Origin: Enterococcus crotali
Lineage (GTDB): Bacteria > Bacillota > Bacilli > Lactobacillales > Enterococcaceae
DNA length: 64,000 nucleotides
Assembly: GCF_000633635.1 (NCBI RefSeq)
Contig: NZ_AYPQ01000002.1
Location: 113,643-177,642, forward strand
Reading direction: 5' to 3'
The notes beneath the pieces were generated by a model that was not told the origin of the DNA, made no database searches, and was given only the letters and a program-made list of their open reading frames with translations. Shown here in pieces: positions 31,801-37,791 of this stretch (its first letter is position 1; the number at the start of each line of letters is the position of its first letter). The position numbers and the translations under genes are program-made.

Positions 31801-31876
31801 TGGAAATAAACAAGCTAGAAAAGCAAAAAAACTACTAAATGACAAACGTTTTAATAGGGGAGATAATCGTAAATAA
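22874..31876 (+). CDS. wapA: WapA-like YD-repeat/Rhs polymorphic toxin
   Basis: 3000 residues. A Sec signal peptide (residues 1-35, ending in SFAQEK) precedes an acidic linker. A DNRLRE-like carbohydrate-binding region lies at about 345-560, a DUF6531-like Rhs head (SGNLIYEMTDSVWYDF) at about 765-850, and dozens of YD repeats (pattern YEYDANGNVTK) at about 880-2480. The Rhs core lies at about 2600-2715, ending TTTGRFLQEDTWYGKVEQ and NRYIYVENNPQKYRDRSG. Then come a Lys/Trp-rich 11-residue repeat (2720-2766), a pre-toxin segment shared with the orphan cassette, and a variable toxin tip (about 2890-3000). There is no LPXTG. Related WapA proteins deliver the tip into neighbouring cells; the tip's activity here is not recognised. 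Confidence 0.92.
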   Translation: MMKKEWKRKGITLFVAGIQVLGLLPWGALQSFAQEKETAETLGSSEVITTQEKVQKEDLDQQTQQKIKEADESIEKEKGATEKTDDKIETNLDVAPQLKSAFEADEKSMLASVKEDMAKKGLTEIVADRSEITKTFVHPETGMGETVVFTEPIHFEKEKSDWQEFNGTFEEEKDVYIAKEQVEVQVPNEVNENEIPTVKVGDSKVGIGLPEDKYEVQMVKDDKVLLAAENDLEPVEISYQPTGVKVSQYISEKTDLTTVKFALKLPDNLHAREEKEQGIIGLYDEEKLVSAVPTPTIETVTGDFISTAEADFDSKTNTLTLKAFDKEKSQSLKAARVNVQFIQAKIEQGIEATSIRQYNDKMNYWFQDYMYIGYDDGYNGTLGAAHFVTYGLIKIPDVELKKIGKGREIESANLSLFRTGAPGFWGDRAKDGSGKVVNRHFEVHGLTKDIGAFSKATYQGFSDAKFPYGPPANESGKETMIGGIDPNNRRVNFDITNLANDWINGANNYGMIVKTNKVTSHELPYSTAEVFAAPKGGVTTTSPYLVIKHRERPPIDKNMPLKDTTLKLRPFVSSDNDGLVQFQALGMDGIGRPDAKINYRVIDTSDKNKVTFSGTDPSIGRDYIFPNYPKLFEHANQYLELASNWQTNTLLTSSLKENHLYKVEATITHGTEESKQTYDQFQLYKVTSQDTLPRLLKFYGLEKQRATFMRDNNMKDELLTQGNTVFIRNPKKNQGKAYQSQPLSKVDKIRLDALSVGRGKHCKYGFEPINIGSGNLIYEMTDSVWYDFEEEQLFARTYNSKGGGMDSPIGRNWTLNQYLTLNQLEDKSMMLTKEDGGKIFFDRGKDGSYQVSDDSPYTLTKKIKDEKRSFELTNTEQKLIYLFDATGQVRKITNAYGQTKEYSYEKETGFLKSIKQFNGGKVQFDWDDNGHIKKATFPDQSTNSYEYDAKGNLTKVTDALGKKIAYTYNDNHFMTAYSDDEGTLLYQNKFDKEGRVIEQTDAKNNTVTITYEKNKTTTIDGNGNKEITTYNAHFQPTKIEYADGKSETKRYNDRYQLIEEIDRAGNKTTYENDANGNVTKTFFPDGSTEISLYNTSNQLTEQTDRLGQKTNYHYNEQGKLLQTTRPDGKTITYSYDGQGKVTSKTDADGATENYTYQAGNLTAIGDAHGVKNGYEYDAKGLITKETDAAGNAKTFKRNKRGELIEETDFNGNKKTYSYSAEGYLLSETDFNGNQTSFTYDKLGRKTAEVNPAGGKKTFEYDANGNITKETDYLGNGKTFIYNELNQVIEEKTATGSITRYTLNALGDPLTETVDDKKKTTYAYDKNQNLIKKVDALKQETTYEYDQKNQRIKEIYPDQTTILYEYDELGNITAKTDRNGLKTSYSYNEKSQLLKELSGDRETDYAYDSRGNKTTENDPENNQRSFGFNPLGYLSEQTDAAGNKTVYETDNQGNVTKITDPDGNVLTYTYDGEGNVLSQTDALGNKKLSTYNSLNQLATTVESTGDITQYHYDANSNLVEKIDALGNKTTYSYTKDNQLQASTDPLGQITQLSYDTSGNLVSFEDAIGRKTTYSYDLLNQLTKEVTPGNVTINYSYDVLGQRVKQSDSNGKSESYTYDKNGQMLTATDEQKRKISYEYNLFGEKVAEIDAAGNKTSYAYNKLGQQTVITHPQETSQTLTYDSLGHVLEEVMPNGGKYAYSYDKRGNLIKETNPLGETQSYAYDKNSQLIQSTTAKNEITTYSYDKNNRLIETKDPLGNSQKIKYDANGNVITEIDAEGNQTSYAYDGNSQLIQTINAKKFEQTVSYDPVGRKVSETDFNGNKTSYEYNINDQLLKKTEPNKRITTFEYDAHGNLSKITDPKKAVTEMTYTSDGQLASETNAKGYKRLYEYDTYRNLLAVKDNVRKEPLETYSYNNYQQRIAETNTAGKKTTYDYNKLGQLTKLTYPNKTNVAYSYDLLDRVVEMTDIRGNKTKTEYDANGQVTRFIAPGEQVSTYEYDSNGNVTKEQDPMAFTSSYTYNKLNQVAEETDELGHKTSYAYDQLQQVAKITDPRNHQMTMDYDGNGNLVKETDAKGKEKHFGYDANDQLTSVKNRLGKITNYTYDLQSNLTSVKDALGNLTTFNYSPTGELDSVLSANGKKESYDYTLDGQLAQTTTPKEETIQYKYDEMNQLVEKVTKNANFTYTFTDEEKMASAAYETTEPITAIDNEALKEAVPTKGEVAFEYNQYGDLTKATDELGESLSYDYDSLGRKTSVTYPSERKITYEYDKKNQLTVVADGDQKTVYEHDGAGQIKKISYPNGTITQYDYLATGEISTAETLEANGKSLAKMTYAYDENDNLQKETIQYPKLTLEKTYEYDAEDQLTKVTEVEGKKKTEIEYYYDDAGNRITYSEKVNDKEKTFYEYKVNNMNQVTEITSEKGAKFEYDANGNVAKKIAMTGEVTTYLYDVEDRLIQETSSNGIYTLYGYDALGNRVIKGTATEHGRRIKTDLKAWMKQTDRTAQLALKNQDVTLYEILTAVAKQPLMADRLRCLPKDRPWRKDHNKPRKTVETEKLKKELDKKHSIKIITSLNEYNQEHTSPAKLTQETYDKKVKTTQRQEFTFGEETDILGDEEDQYHRDGYSSIGTMTNRQSGELITNTLYNEYGEAALRLENEYGYRSEYHDQSNRIHLRAREYSTTTGRFLQEDTWYGKVEQPQSQNRYIYVENNPQKYRDRSGNAGWWSKAWNNVKKTAKNVWNGVKKVAKNVWNGVKKVASTVWNGAKAVWNAVVPSSPRASSSWGGIPSGINYVGNYGGRSYYPQQNYVGANYIRGRNGQPVGYQTYSQTLYYQSAAYRHQVQVQRAQATRMMATVRIKKVCDTADKKWTGRNSGLVVGTAFVIPIPRVPVVPPVTTIPKPDLDTGNFSFPSLPKVPSAQDLANGIVGWALGKYIENIKMEARLDKTADEIIKTEKDAKVRGEFPGEYLDKSLREIEKAAKSGNKQARKAKKLLNDKRFNRGDNRK
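31030..31170 (+). repeat. 11-residue Lys/Trp repeats in the WapA C-terminal region
   Basis: The coding DNA repeats a 33-bp unit about four times, encoding variations of VWNGVKKVAKN. It begins just after the Rhs core and ends where the pre-toxin segment starts. A shortened version (NNVKKAVKKVWNAVV) heads the orphan cassette at 32781. The pattern suggests an amphipathic cationic helix. Confidence 0.85.
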
Positions 31877-31905
31877 GACTATATAAGTGAGGCGAATTAT
31901 AAACG

Positions 31906-32541
31906 GTGAATAAAAAAATATTTCAACTTATTGACTACTATTATCCTAAAGGTATAAGTTATGAGTTAAGTGTTGAACAAAAGTTGTTTCAAGTAGCAAA
32001 CAGAGAAACTAAAATTAATAAATCAAGAAATAGTGATACTAAGGAACAACTATTGGTAGCTTTAAGAAAGATATTTTCTGAGTATAATGTTATCGATATG
32101 GTGGACGAAGAATCTTGTTGTTATGAGTTTGATATTTTATTAAAAAAAAATCAACCTATTTTAGATAATGATAGACAGCTAATAGAGAAATTAGGAAATA
32201 CTCGTTATGATATTCGAATATTTTTCAGTTGCTTAGGTGATTATTATTACTATTTTATTGATAAAACAAAATATCATCCCAAAATTCATACATGGGAATT
32301 TACTACAAAAGAAATTCATTATAACGTGGAAATCAAAAATAAATTAAAAGAGATGGAAAACTACTTCGCTCGTTTACAATACGAACTCTTGTCAAATGAA
32401 TTGGTACGCTTACCAGTAAAAGAAGTTGAAACGTATTATAAAGAAAAAAATGATGTGATTGTTTTTGACTGTTTATTTACGGATTTAGTAACGTTAGATA
32501 ATAACAAAAAATCCATAGAAGGATACTTAGCAGAAGAGTAA
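31906..32541 (+). CDS. Probable immunity protein for the WapA toxin tip
   Basis: 211 residues, soluble, acidic, with no signal peptide or recognised domain. It begins (GTG, weak GAGG site) 29 nt after the toxin stop and is far more AT-rich than wapA, as is usual for immunity genes. In every polymorphic toxin system the gene directly after the toxin tip encodes the matching immunity protein, so the function is inferred from position. It ends shortly before a hairpin that recurs between the cassettes downstream. Confidence 0.65.
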   Translation: MNKKIFQLIDYYYPKGISYELSVEQKLFQVANRETKINKSRNSDTKEQLLVALRKIFSEYNVIDMVDEESCCYEFDILLKKNQPILDNDRQLIEKLGNTRYDIRIFFSCLGDYYYYFIDKTKYHPKIHTWEFTTKEIHYNVEIKNKLKEMENYFARLQYELLSNELVRLPVKEVETYYKEKNDVIVFDCLFTDLVTLDNNKKSIEGYLAEE

Positions 32542-32580
32542 TTTAATTAGATGATGATAATTAAAACTTAAAATAAATTG

Positions 32581-32610
32581 AAGTAAGTTACAGTTTTTTG
32601 TAGCTTACTT
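32581..32610 (+). terminator. Inter-cassette hairpin 1
   Basis: aagtaagttac and gtagcttactt form an 11-bp stem (one G-U) around agtttttt. It is the first of three related hairpins that follow immunity genes in this island (others at 33964 and 34904). Confidence 0.6.
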
Positions 32611-32651
32611 TGACTATAAATAAGGTTCTAAAAACATCCATTTTATCAAAT

Positions 32652-32780
32652 AATACAGCACAACGACTGGACGCTTCCTACAAGAAGATAGCTGGTATGG
32701 AAAAGTAGAACAACCGCAAAGCCAGAATCGGTATATCTATGTAGAGAATAACCCGCAGTAATACTGGTTGGTGGTTCAAA
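32652..32780 (+). pseudogene. Rhs-core remnant heading the orphan toxin cassette
   Basis: DNA from about 32652 repeats wapA 30893-31000 nearly base for base: the same STTTGRFLQED and NRYIYVENNPQ codons. The copy then has a TAA where wapA has the lysine of PQK, and about 20 bp around the YRDRSGN codons are missing. No start precedes it. It is the 3' stub of an rhs core carried along with a toxin tip. Confidence 0.85.
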
Positions 32781-33455
32781 GTGTGGAATAATGTGAAGAA
32801 AGCCGTTAAAAAGGTCTGGAATGCTGTTGTTCGTGCCTCAAGTTCATGGGGAGGAATTCCATCAGGCGTTCGTTACGGGGAAAATTATGGTGGAAGAACG
32901 TATTATCCACAACAAAACTATGTCGGTGCCAATTATATCAGAGGAAGAAATGGGCAACCTGTAGGCTATCAGACATATAGTCAGGCGCTGTATTATCAAA
33001 GTGCGGCAGATCGCTATCAGGTACAGGTTCAACGAGCGAAGGATTTACGAACAGATGACGGAATAGATGCTAGAAATTATGGGGTGAATAAACTCCCTAA
33101 AGGTTGGTCATCGAACGATTATAATGTAAGTGGTCAACGAGGAACACTTGTTATAGACGAGCTAGGACGCAGGCGAATTACTATTGATCATAATACAGGA
33201 ATTACCAATTATTATGGTGCAACAGGAAATATTGTAGCCTCAAAGGAATTCAAAAAGCCAATATCAGGTAGTGGTAAGGAAAAGGCAAGTAATATTCCTA
33301 GTTGGGCTGCTGGAGAGCGACCTTATGTAGACGAAAATGGGAACGATTTTGCAAAACGACTACTTGATGAAAAATATGGAAAAGGAAATTGGAAAACAGG
33401 TCCTAAGACTGAACATAATGAATTGAAAAAGTATGGAGATCGAGGATTTAAATAA
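32781..33455 (+). CDS. Orphan Rhs toxin-tip cassette (silent)
   Basis: The open frame begins at a GTG at 32781 without a clear ribosome site, so it is probably a silent 3' module rather than an expressed gene. Residues 1-90 match the WapA pre-toxin almost exactly (ASSSWGGIPSG, YVGANYIRGRNGQPVGYQTY). After QVQVQRAKD the sequence diverges into a different tip ending with IPSWAAGERPYVDENGNDFA, RLLDEKYGKGNW and GDRGFK. That ending resembles a recurrent C-terminal domain of LXG and Rhs toxins (recognised by pattern; activity not known to me). Recombination with wapA over the shared segment would swap the toxin tip. Confidence 0.75.
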   Translation: MWNNVKKAVKKVWNAVVRASSSWGGIPSGVRYGENYGGRTYYPQQNYVGANYIRGRNGQPVGYQTYSQALYYQSAADRYQVQVQRAKDLRTDDGIDARNYGVNKLPKGWSSNDYNVSGQRGTLVIDELGRRRITIDHNTGITNYYGATGNIVASKEFKKPISGSGKEKASNIPSWAAGERPYVDENGNDFAKRLLDEKYGKGNWKTGPKTEHNELKKYGDRGFK

Positions 33456-33476
33456 AATTAAGGGGGAAGCTACTTT

Positions 33477-33944
33477 ATGGATTATCATAGTGTTCAGTTT
33501 ATTTATCAGAAAAAAAAATTATTGACAGTTTGGTATACAGATGACAAGGACGGATTTGTCACAAAAGGTAGAAAAATATTATTTTTCAAAAATTATTGTA
33601 TTGAGAATCGGATTATCTGTGAAGAAAATGAAGTTTCTTTTGATATTGACTGGCTCATACATTGGTATGTAAGTAATTCAGAAGAAATAAATGAAAAAGA
33701 AATGTTAGATATTTGGAATATTTTTACTGATTTAGCTTATTCAATTGATGAACATTTTCTAGGAGATGAAGATAATTATAATCAGGTTTATTCAAAACTT
33801 TTTTATGGAAATAATCTTCCGACTATCAATAAATCTGGAAGAATATATACACCAGATTGGAGTAAAGAAGAAATTGAAGAAATAAGAGCGGTTATGAAAA
33901 ATGGAGTTGAACTATTCGAAAGGTCTATTCAAATAGTGAACTAG
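33477..33944 (+). CDS. Immunity protein for the orphan toxin tip
   Basis: 155 residues, acidic, no membrane segment. It starts at an ATG with GGGGGA 9 nt upstream, 21 nt after the orphan tip stop, so the pair would move together. The C-terminal part carries FYGNNLPTINKSG and PDWSKEEIEEI, a pattern I associate with immunity proteins of this kind of tip; no family number is claimed. It is followed by the second recurring hairpin. Confidence 0.6.
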   Translation: MDYHSVQFIYQKKKLLTVWYTDDKDGFVTKGRKILFFKNYCIENRIICEENEVSFDIDWLIHWYVSNSEEINEKEMLDIWNIFTDLAYSIDEHFLGDEDNYNQVYSKLFYGNNLPTINKSGRIYTPDWSKEEIEEIRAVMKNGVELFERSIQIVN

Positions 33945-33963
33945 TAATAGTAAGTTCATTTTA

Positions 33964-34004
33964 AATCAGGGTAAGTTAGATTTTTGTATTAACTTACTCT
34001 GATT
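33964..34004 (+). terminator. Inter-cassette hairpin 2
   Basis: aatcagggtaagtta and taacttactctgatt pair over 15 bp (one G-U) around a T-rich loop. The core shares GTAAGTTA, TTTTTGTA and ACTTACT with hairpins 1 and 3. Confidence 0.7.
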
Positions 34005-34039
34005 ATGTACATAAAATATAATTTGTTTAGATATTTTAA

Positions 34040-34120
34040 TACAAAACAGGTGACGTATACTCCATACCCAAAAAAGGAGGATCACCAACTTATGTTGATA
34101 AAATACCTACAGGAAAATAG
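34040..34120 (+). pseudogene. Toxin-tip stub 3 (last 26 codons only)
   Basis: In the frame starting at 34040 the DNA reads YKTGDVYSIPKKGGSPTY, VDKIPTGK and a TAG at 34118-34120. It has no start and is preceded by a stop at 34037. It looks like the very end of a lost toxin tip and lies 13 nt before an immunity gene with a good ribosome site, exactly where a toxin end should be. Confidence 0.65.
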
Positions 34121-34133
34121 TAAAGGAGAAAAA

Positions 34134-34529
34134 ATGAAAATGGCACGACCTAAAGAGTTAACTAATGGTAAAAAAATTAGAGAATATAGTACTTCTTTTT
34201 CTCAAATACCAATGGTTAGGTATGAAGAAATCACAGAATACTATACGAAAGAACCAGCAAAAATTACTGTGATAAATGAAAATATTAAAACAAAATGTGA
34301 GCCTATATTCCAAGTGGTAAAGCAAGTTCCGAATAGCGATTTAATTAGTTTGTCCATATATTCAAATGAAAGAGAAGAATTTGATGAGAGCACATTTTTT
34401 ATAATCAGAAAAGTTTATTGGAATAAAAACGTAGACATTGCTGAAATAAGAGCGGGCGTAAAAAAAAGAGAAGAACTTTTAAACGCATGGCCTTCAATTG
34501 AAAATGATAACATTATAATTCCAAAATAA
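34134..34529 (+). CDS. Orphan immunity protein (cassette 3)
   Basis: 131 residues from the ATG at 34134, which has AAAGGAG 5-6 nt upstream. The frame is open from 34005, but that extension overlaps the toxin stub in another frame and is not expected to be translated. Soluble, alpha/beta, no recognised domain (motifs IPMVRYEEITEYY, EIRAGVKKREELL). It has lost its toxin partner except for the stub before it. Confidence 0.6.
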   Translation: MKMARPKELTNGKKIREYSTSFSQIPMVRYEEITEYYTKEPAKITVINENIKTKCEPIFQVVKQVPNSDLISLSIYSNEREEFDESTFFIIRKVYWNKNVDIAEIRAGVKKREELLNAWPSIENDNIIIPK

Positions 34530-34843
34530 TTAAAATTTTAGAACAGTTAGATAAGTTAATTTCTGGTGGTATTGTTTTAAGTGATGAAACAAATCCAGAT
34601 TGGTCAGGTGCTAACTATCTGAGAGTTATGCGATGCTTTGACTGGGGAATAATTGAGGGGTTGTGGGGAAAACAAAAGAAAAATGTTGAACTAGAGAAGT
34701 TTTTGTATGAAAGTATTGAACAGTTGAACAATATTATTTTAAATGAGAAGTCAACTGATTTTGAAATAGGTTTAGATTATCTTTATTCGCCTGATATTTT
34801 AAAATCAATTGTTAATGGAAGTATTATAAAGAAGGAAAACTAA
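34530..34843 (+). pseudogene. Truncated immunity gene fragment
   Basis: One frame is open from about 34530, reading through LEQLDKLISGG and SDETNPDWSGANYL into the ATG at 34628, and ends at 34843. There is no start with a ribosome site and the upstream part is missing, so this is the 3' part (about 100 codons) of a former gene, fused to the end of the previous one. The product would be acidic and helical; family not recognised. Confidence 0.5.
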
Positions 34844-34903
34844 CAGAAGAACAGCTATAGATAAACCATGAAACCAGAGTAGAGTGATTAAATTTTAAAA
34901 TAG

Positions 34904-34940
34904 GTCAAAGTAAGTTTCAAATTTTTGTACGTACTTTGAC
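34904..34940 (+). terminator. Inter-cassette hairpin 3
   Basis: gtcaaagtaagt and acgtactttgac pair around a T-rich loop and are followed by TATACATA. It is related in sequence to hairpins at 32581 and 33964. Confidence 0.6.
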
Positions 34941-34982
34941 TATACATAGTGTTTTGAAAAATATTGAGCAACTAAAATCTTT

Positions 34983-35079
34983 GTTCATAAACCAGATGGG
35001 AGCACAATAGCGACTATAAGGAGATAGATAAGAACTAATGGATGGAACAGGTATATTTCACGGATATCCATTAGAGTAA
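34983..35079 (+). pseudogene. Toxin-tip stub 4
   Basis: VHKPDGSTIATIRR (from 34983) and, after a frame change, ELMDGTGIFHGYPLE with a TAA at 35077-35079. The end of the second piece lies 18 nt before an immunity gene start. This is the expected layout of a toxin end, now without its body and broken by at least one indel. Confidence 0.6.
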
Positions 35080-35096
35080 GAAAGGAAAATTTTATA

Positions 35097-35636
35097 ATGT
35101 TTAGAATACAAGCAAGTAATCCCAAAATAAATAGTAATGGAGCAATAGAAATAGATGATATTTCAGATTTGTCTGATTTAATAGAAAGTGTTTATATTTT
35201 GCATATAGAAGATATGATAATGTTTTGGAATTATATTCCAATAGTTGTTTCGTATAAATACAATTTAAGTGAACTGATAGATGATGTTTTAGAAATGCTA
35301 TTTCAGCTTCGAACGAGAAAAGAAGGAACTCTTACTATTGAGTGGCCTTCAAATTCATTTCACGGCATTTGGAATATGACTTGGCAGAGCAATGATTACT
35401 TAACAATTGATTCAAAGTGGACATCAGTCGTGGGAGGAACAAAAAAACTGTTAAACGATGATTCTAGAATAGAATTATCAAAACAGGATTTTGTCGCAGA
35501 ATGGAAAAAAGTGTTAGAAAATGTTATTAATGCTTTGAAAGAGATAAATAAAGATAATCTTTTAAATTCTGCTATTCATAAGATTGAACTAGAATATCAA
35601 AAAATTGAAAAGTATGGTGAATTATACCAAGCTTAA
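35097..35636 (+). CDS. Orphan immunity protein (cassette 4)
   Basis: 179 residues, acidic, soluble. It starts at the ATG at 35097 with GAAAGGAAAA upstream. Visible segments are NSNGAIEIDDISDLSDL near the N-terminus, WPSNSFHGIWNMTWQSNDYL in the middle and a long helical C-terminus. Its position 18 nt after a toxin stub supports an immunity role. Intact and AT-rich; no recognised family. Confidence 0.6.
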   Translation: MFRIQASNPKINSNGAIEIDDISDLSDLIESVYILHIEDMIMFWNYIPIVVSYKYNLSELIDDVLEMLFQLRTRKEGTLTIEWPSNSFHGIWNMTWQSNDYLTIDSKWTSVVGGTKKLLNDDSRIELSKQDFVAEWKKVLENVINALKEINKDNLLNSAIHKIELEYQKIEKYGELYQA

Positions 35637-35674
35637 ATTATATGCTAAAAACTTAAACAGAATAGGAGATTAAA

Positions 35675-36163
35675 ATGTATTATTATCGCATAACAAAATA
35701 TAATCCTAAATATATAAAAGAAGAATATATTAAAAATGAATGGACCTCGGTAAGTGATATTGGAACAGAATTTCAAAATCATAAATTTACGTATGAGGAA
35801 TATTTGGAGTATGAAAATAGCTATGTAAATAAAATTATTGAAATTATGAAATTAAATCAAATCACTAACTTGAAAGTAATTGATTTAGAAAAATATTCTT
35901 ATGAGGAATTAGATTACTTAACTTCTAAAGAATTATTTGATTTTTTGGAAGAAGGTGTAAATATTTCATTAGGAAAATTGGCACCGGTAATTAGGCTGGT
36001 ACTCAGAGAAAATATCTGGGCCAAGTTAATTGGTGAATCAGATATCTTTGTTCATTTTGGTTATGACTATTATATGTACTGTAGTTCTAAAACAAAGGTG
36101 ATTCAAAAGAATGTAAGTTCACAATTATATGTTGAAGTAATGAAATCACCATATTTAGAATAA
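35675..36163 (+). CDS. Orphan immunity protein (cassette 5)
   Basis: 162 residues, starting MYYYRITKYNPKY after AGGAG. The middle contains IRLVLRENIWAKL and HFGYDYYMYC. It follows the previous immunity gene by 38 nt with no toxin stub, so two immunity genes lie in tandem. A short fragment at 37792-37857 repeats its last 20 codons in diverged form (SSHLYVEEMKSSGE versus SSQLYVEVMKSPYLE), showing that the family was present at least twice in this island. Confidence 0.6.
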   Translation: MYYYRITKYNPKYIKEEYIKNEWTSVSDIGTEFQNHKFTYEEYLEYENSYVNKIIEIMKLNQITNLKVIDLEKYSYEELDYLTSKELFDFLEEGVNISLGKLAPVIRLVLRENIWAKLIGESDIFVHFGYDYYMYCSSKTKVIQKNVSSQLYVEVMKSPYLE

Positions 36164-36204
36164 GATTTTAAAAGTTTGAAGCTAAATTATAAAGGAGTAA
36201 TGAA

Positions 36205-36615
36205 ATGGATTCAGATGAGGACTATAAATTAGCTGATCTTCTAAAGAAAAAATTTAATGTACGACAGAGAAGATTACCAATGTATCAACGAAATGATTTC
36301 TATTATGAAATTCCAGCTCTATATTTTCATTTAGTTAAAGACAAAAACGAACGGGATGATTATGAGAAAATTCAAAAGAGTGTAGAGTCTTTTAAAGGAA
36401 ATTTTGAGTGGTGATATGGGACATCTGCGCCCTCAAAAAATAATTATGAAATCATTCCTAAAGTAGCCAGAGTAACAATGGCTAACCAAAAATATGGTTA
36501 TGGTGACTATCAAAATTATAAGAATTTAACTGATTGAGAAACCTTTGAACGGATCTGTGATTTAGCAATAGAGGATATTCCAGATTTATACGAACATATG
36601 AAAAAAACTTTGTAG
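36205..36615 (+). pseudogene. Immunity-like gene with two in-frame TGA stops
   Basis: From ATG 36205 (AAAGGAG upstream) a single frame runs 136 codons to TAG at 36613, interrupted only by TGA at 36412 and TGA at 36535. Sequence on both sides of each stop is protein-like: KGNFEW before and YGTSAPSKNNYEIIPKV after the first; KNLTD before and ETFERICDLAIED after the second. Both stops are one G-to-A change away from TGG (Trp). This fits a decaying immunity gene read through by no known mechanism. Confidence 0.65.
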
Positions 36616-36643
36616 AACTTAATTGATGTTAGTAGAGAAAAAC

Positions 36644-36667
36644 AGAATAGAGAATTTTTTCTATTCT
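36644..36667 (+). terminator. Weak hairpin after the decayed immunity gene
   Basis: agaatag and ctattct pair around agaatttttt. The stem is short and no T-run follows on the plus strand; it is only suggestive. Confidence 0.3.
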
Positions 36668-36730
36668 AAATTTACATAATATTTAATAACCCTGAGTTAG
36701 AAATATTCCAAAAAATAAGATCCAGCGTTT

Positions 36731-37007
36731 AAGAAATGGACGGGAAGTAATAGTGCGTAAGACCTTGTTAAAGGAAATTGCTGGAAGGTTTATTGCAGAA
36801 TAACATCAGAAGTGAGTCAAGAAGAATATTCCAAATTTTGAGCAAAAAAAATGGTACAGTAATAGGAAGGTAGGCAGAAAAGCTAAAAAAGATACTGAAT
36901 ATTTACAAAAAGATAGCTCAATTTGGTATAGCACAAATCATAGTGGAAGCTGTTGGGAAAATCTAAAAGAGGCTTTGAAAAGGAAAGCGAGAGGGAACTT
37001 ACGATGA
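36731..37007 (+). pseudogene. Toxin-tip stub 5 with frameshifts, overlapping an immunity start
   Basis: At 36731 the DNA reads KKWTGSNS, matching WapA KKWTGRNS (wapA at about 31453), then a TAA and frame changes. From 36816 an open frame without a start reads NIPNFEQKKWYSNRKVG, KAKKDTEYLQKD, WYSTNHSGSCWENLKEAL and ends in TGA at 37005. That TGA overlaps the ATG of the next immunity gene (ATGA at 37004-37007), the classic coupled toxin-immunity junction. The stub therefore derives from a WapA-type pre-toxin plus a different tip. Confidence 0.65.
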
Positions 37008-37656
37008 AAAAGGAAACAAACTTAGAGATTAAATTTCAAGATGGTGTCATTCCCAAAATACAGCCAATTGATAGCGATACTGTGAATATCAATAGTGAGT
37101 TATGGCGCTATATATTCAAGCTGCCGATTATGATGAATTATTTATTGAGACTGAAAAAAAATACAAGAAGGTTGCATTAGATGTTTTTAATAAACCAATG
37201 GCTAAAGAAGATCCTCGATTAGATTTGCTCTCAAACAACTATTTTAAATTAAGTCAAGAATCTAAATTTCTTTGCTTTATAAAAAAGGTTTTTGAATTAA
37301 ATAGAGAAAAATGTTATATCGACCTAGGAGTTTTTGGAAATAATCAAGATTTAATAGAGTTTATGACTAGTCAAGAAAAGTACTTTGATCAAATAGATAA
37401 ATATATCCTATTAAATCAGATTGAAATTCTAAAAAATAGTAAAGATCCAATTTATTTAATAGATAATCTTAATGTATTGAACATGTTTTTTAAATGTTTT
37501 TTACGAGAAAGTTTATGGAGTAGCTTGTATTTCAATACAGTACCTTTAATTATAAAAACGAATTATGATATCAGTATACCTTTGATTTTTCAAAATGAAG
37601 CAGATAAAAAAGTATATGAAAAAATTGCAAATGAAAGTGAATTGTTCTTTTTATAG
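37004..37656 (+). pseudogene. Immunity gene of cassette 6, frameshifted
   Basis: From ATG 37004 the frame gives MKKETNLEIKFQDGVIPKIQ and then DTVNINSE. At about 37098 it leaves the expected sequence. The frame beginning at 37102 continues with ALYIQAADYDELFIETEKKY and runs to 37656. Adding one A (gag-tta-atg) joins the two into about 217 residues. Alternatively only the 184-codon downstream frame is used, but no ribosome site precedes 37102. Single-base loss, real or a sequencing error. Confidence 0.55.
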
Positions 37657-37791
37657 TTTGGTATTAATTTTTACAAGAGAAATCAAAAGTTCTTATCATT
37701 TACCCTACTTGAAACTTAAGAAAATTTTGTAGAGATCTTTTTTAGTGTTGTCAATCCAGTACCTAATCCGTTATTATAGAATACTTGTACA

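Noticed and set aside
31387-31845. 152-codon minus-strand ORF under the wapA tip
   Set aside because: Shadow of the toxin tip frame; Ser-rich, with no ribosome site, and the plus-strand frame is continuous with WapA.
36412-36537. TGA codons in the 36205 frame as recoding (selenocysteine or Trp-TGA)
   Set aside because: All other genes in the window use TGA as a normal stop, no SECIS-like element was seen, and the locus is full of decayed genes.
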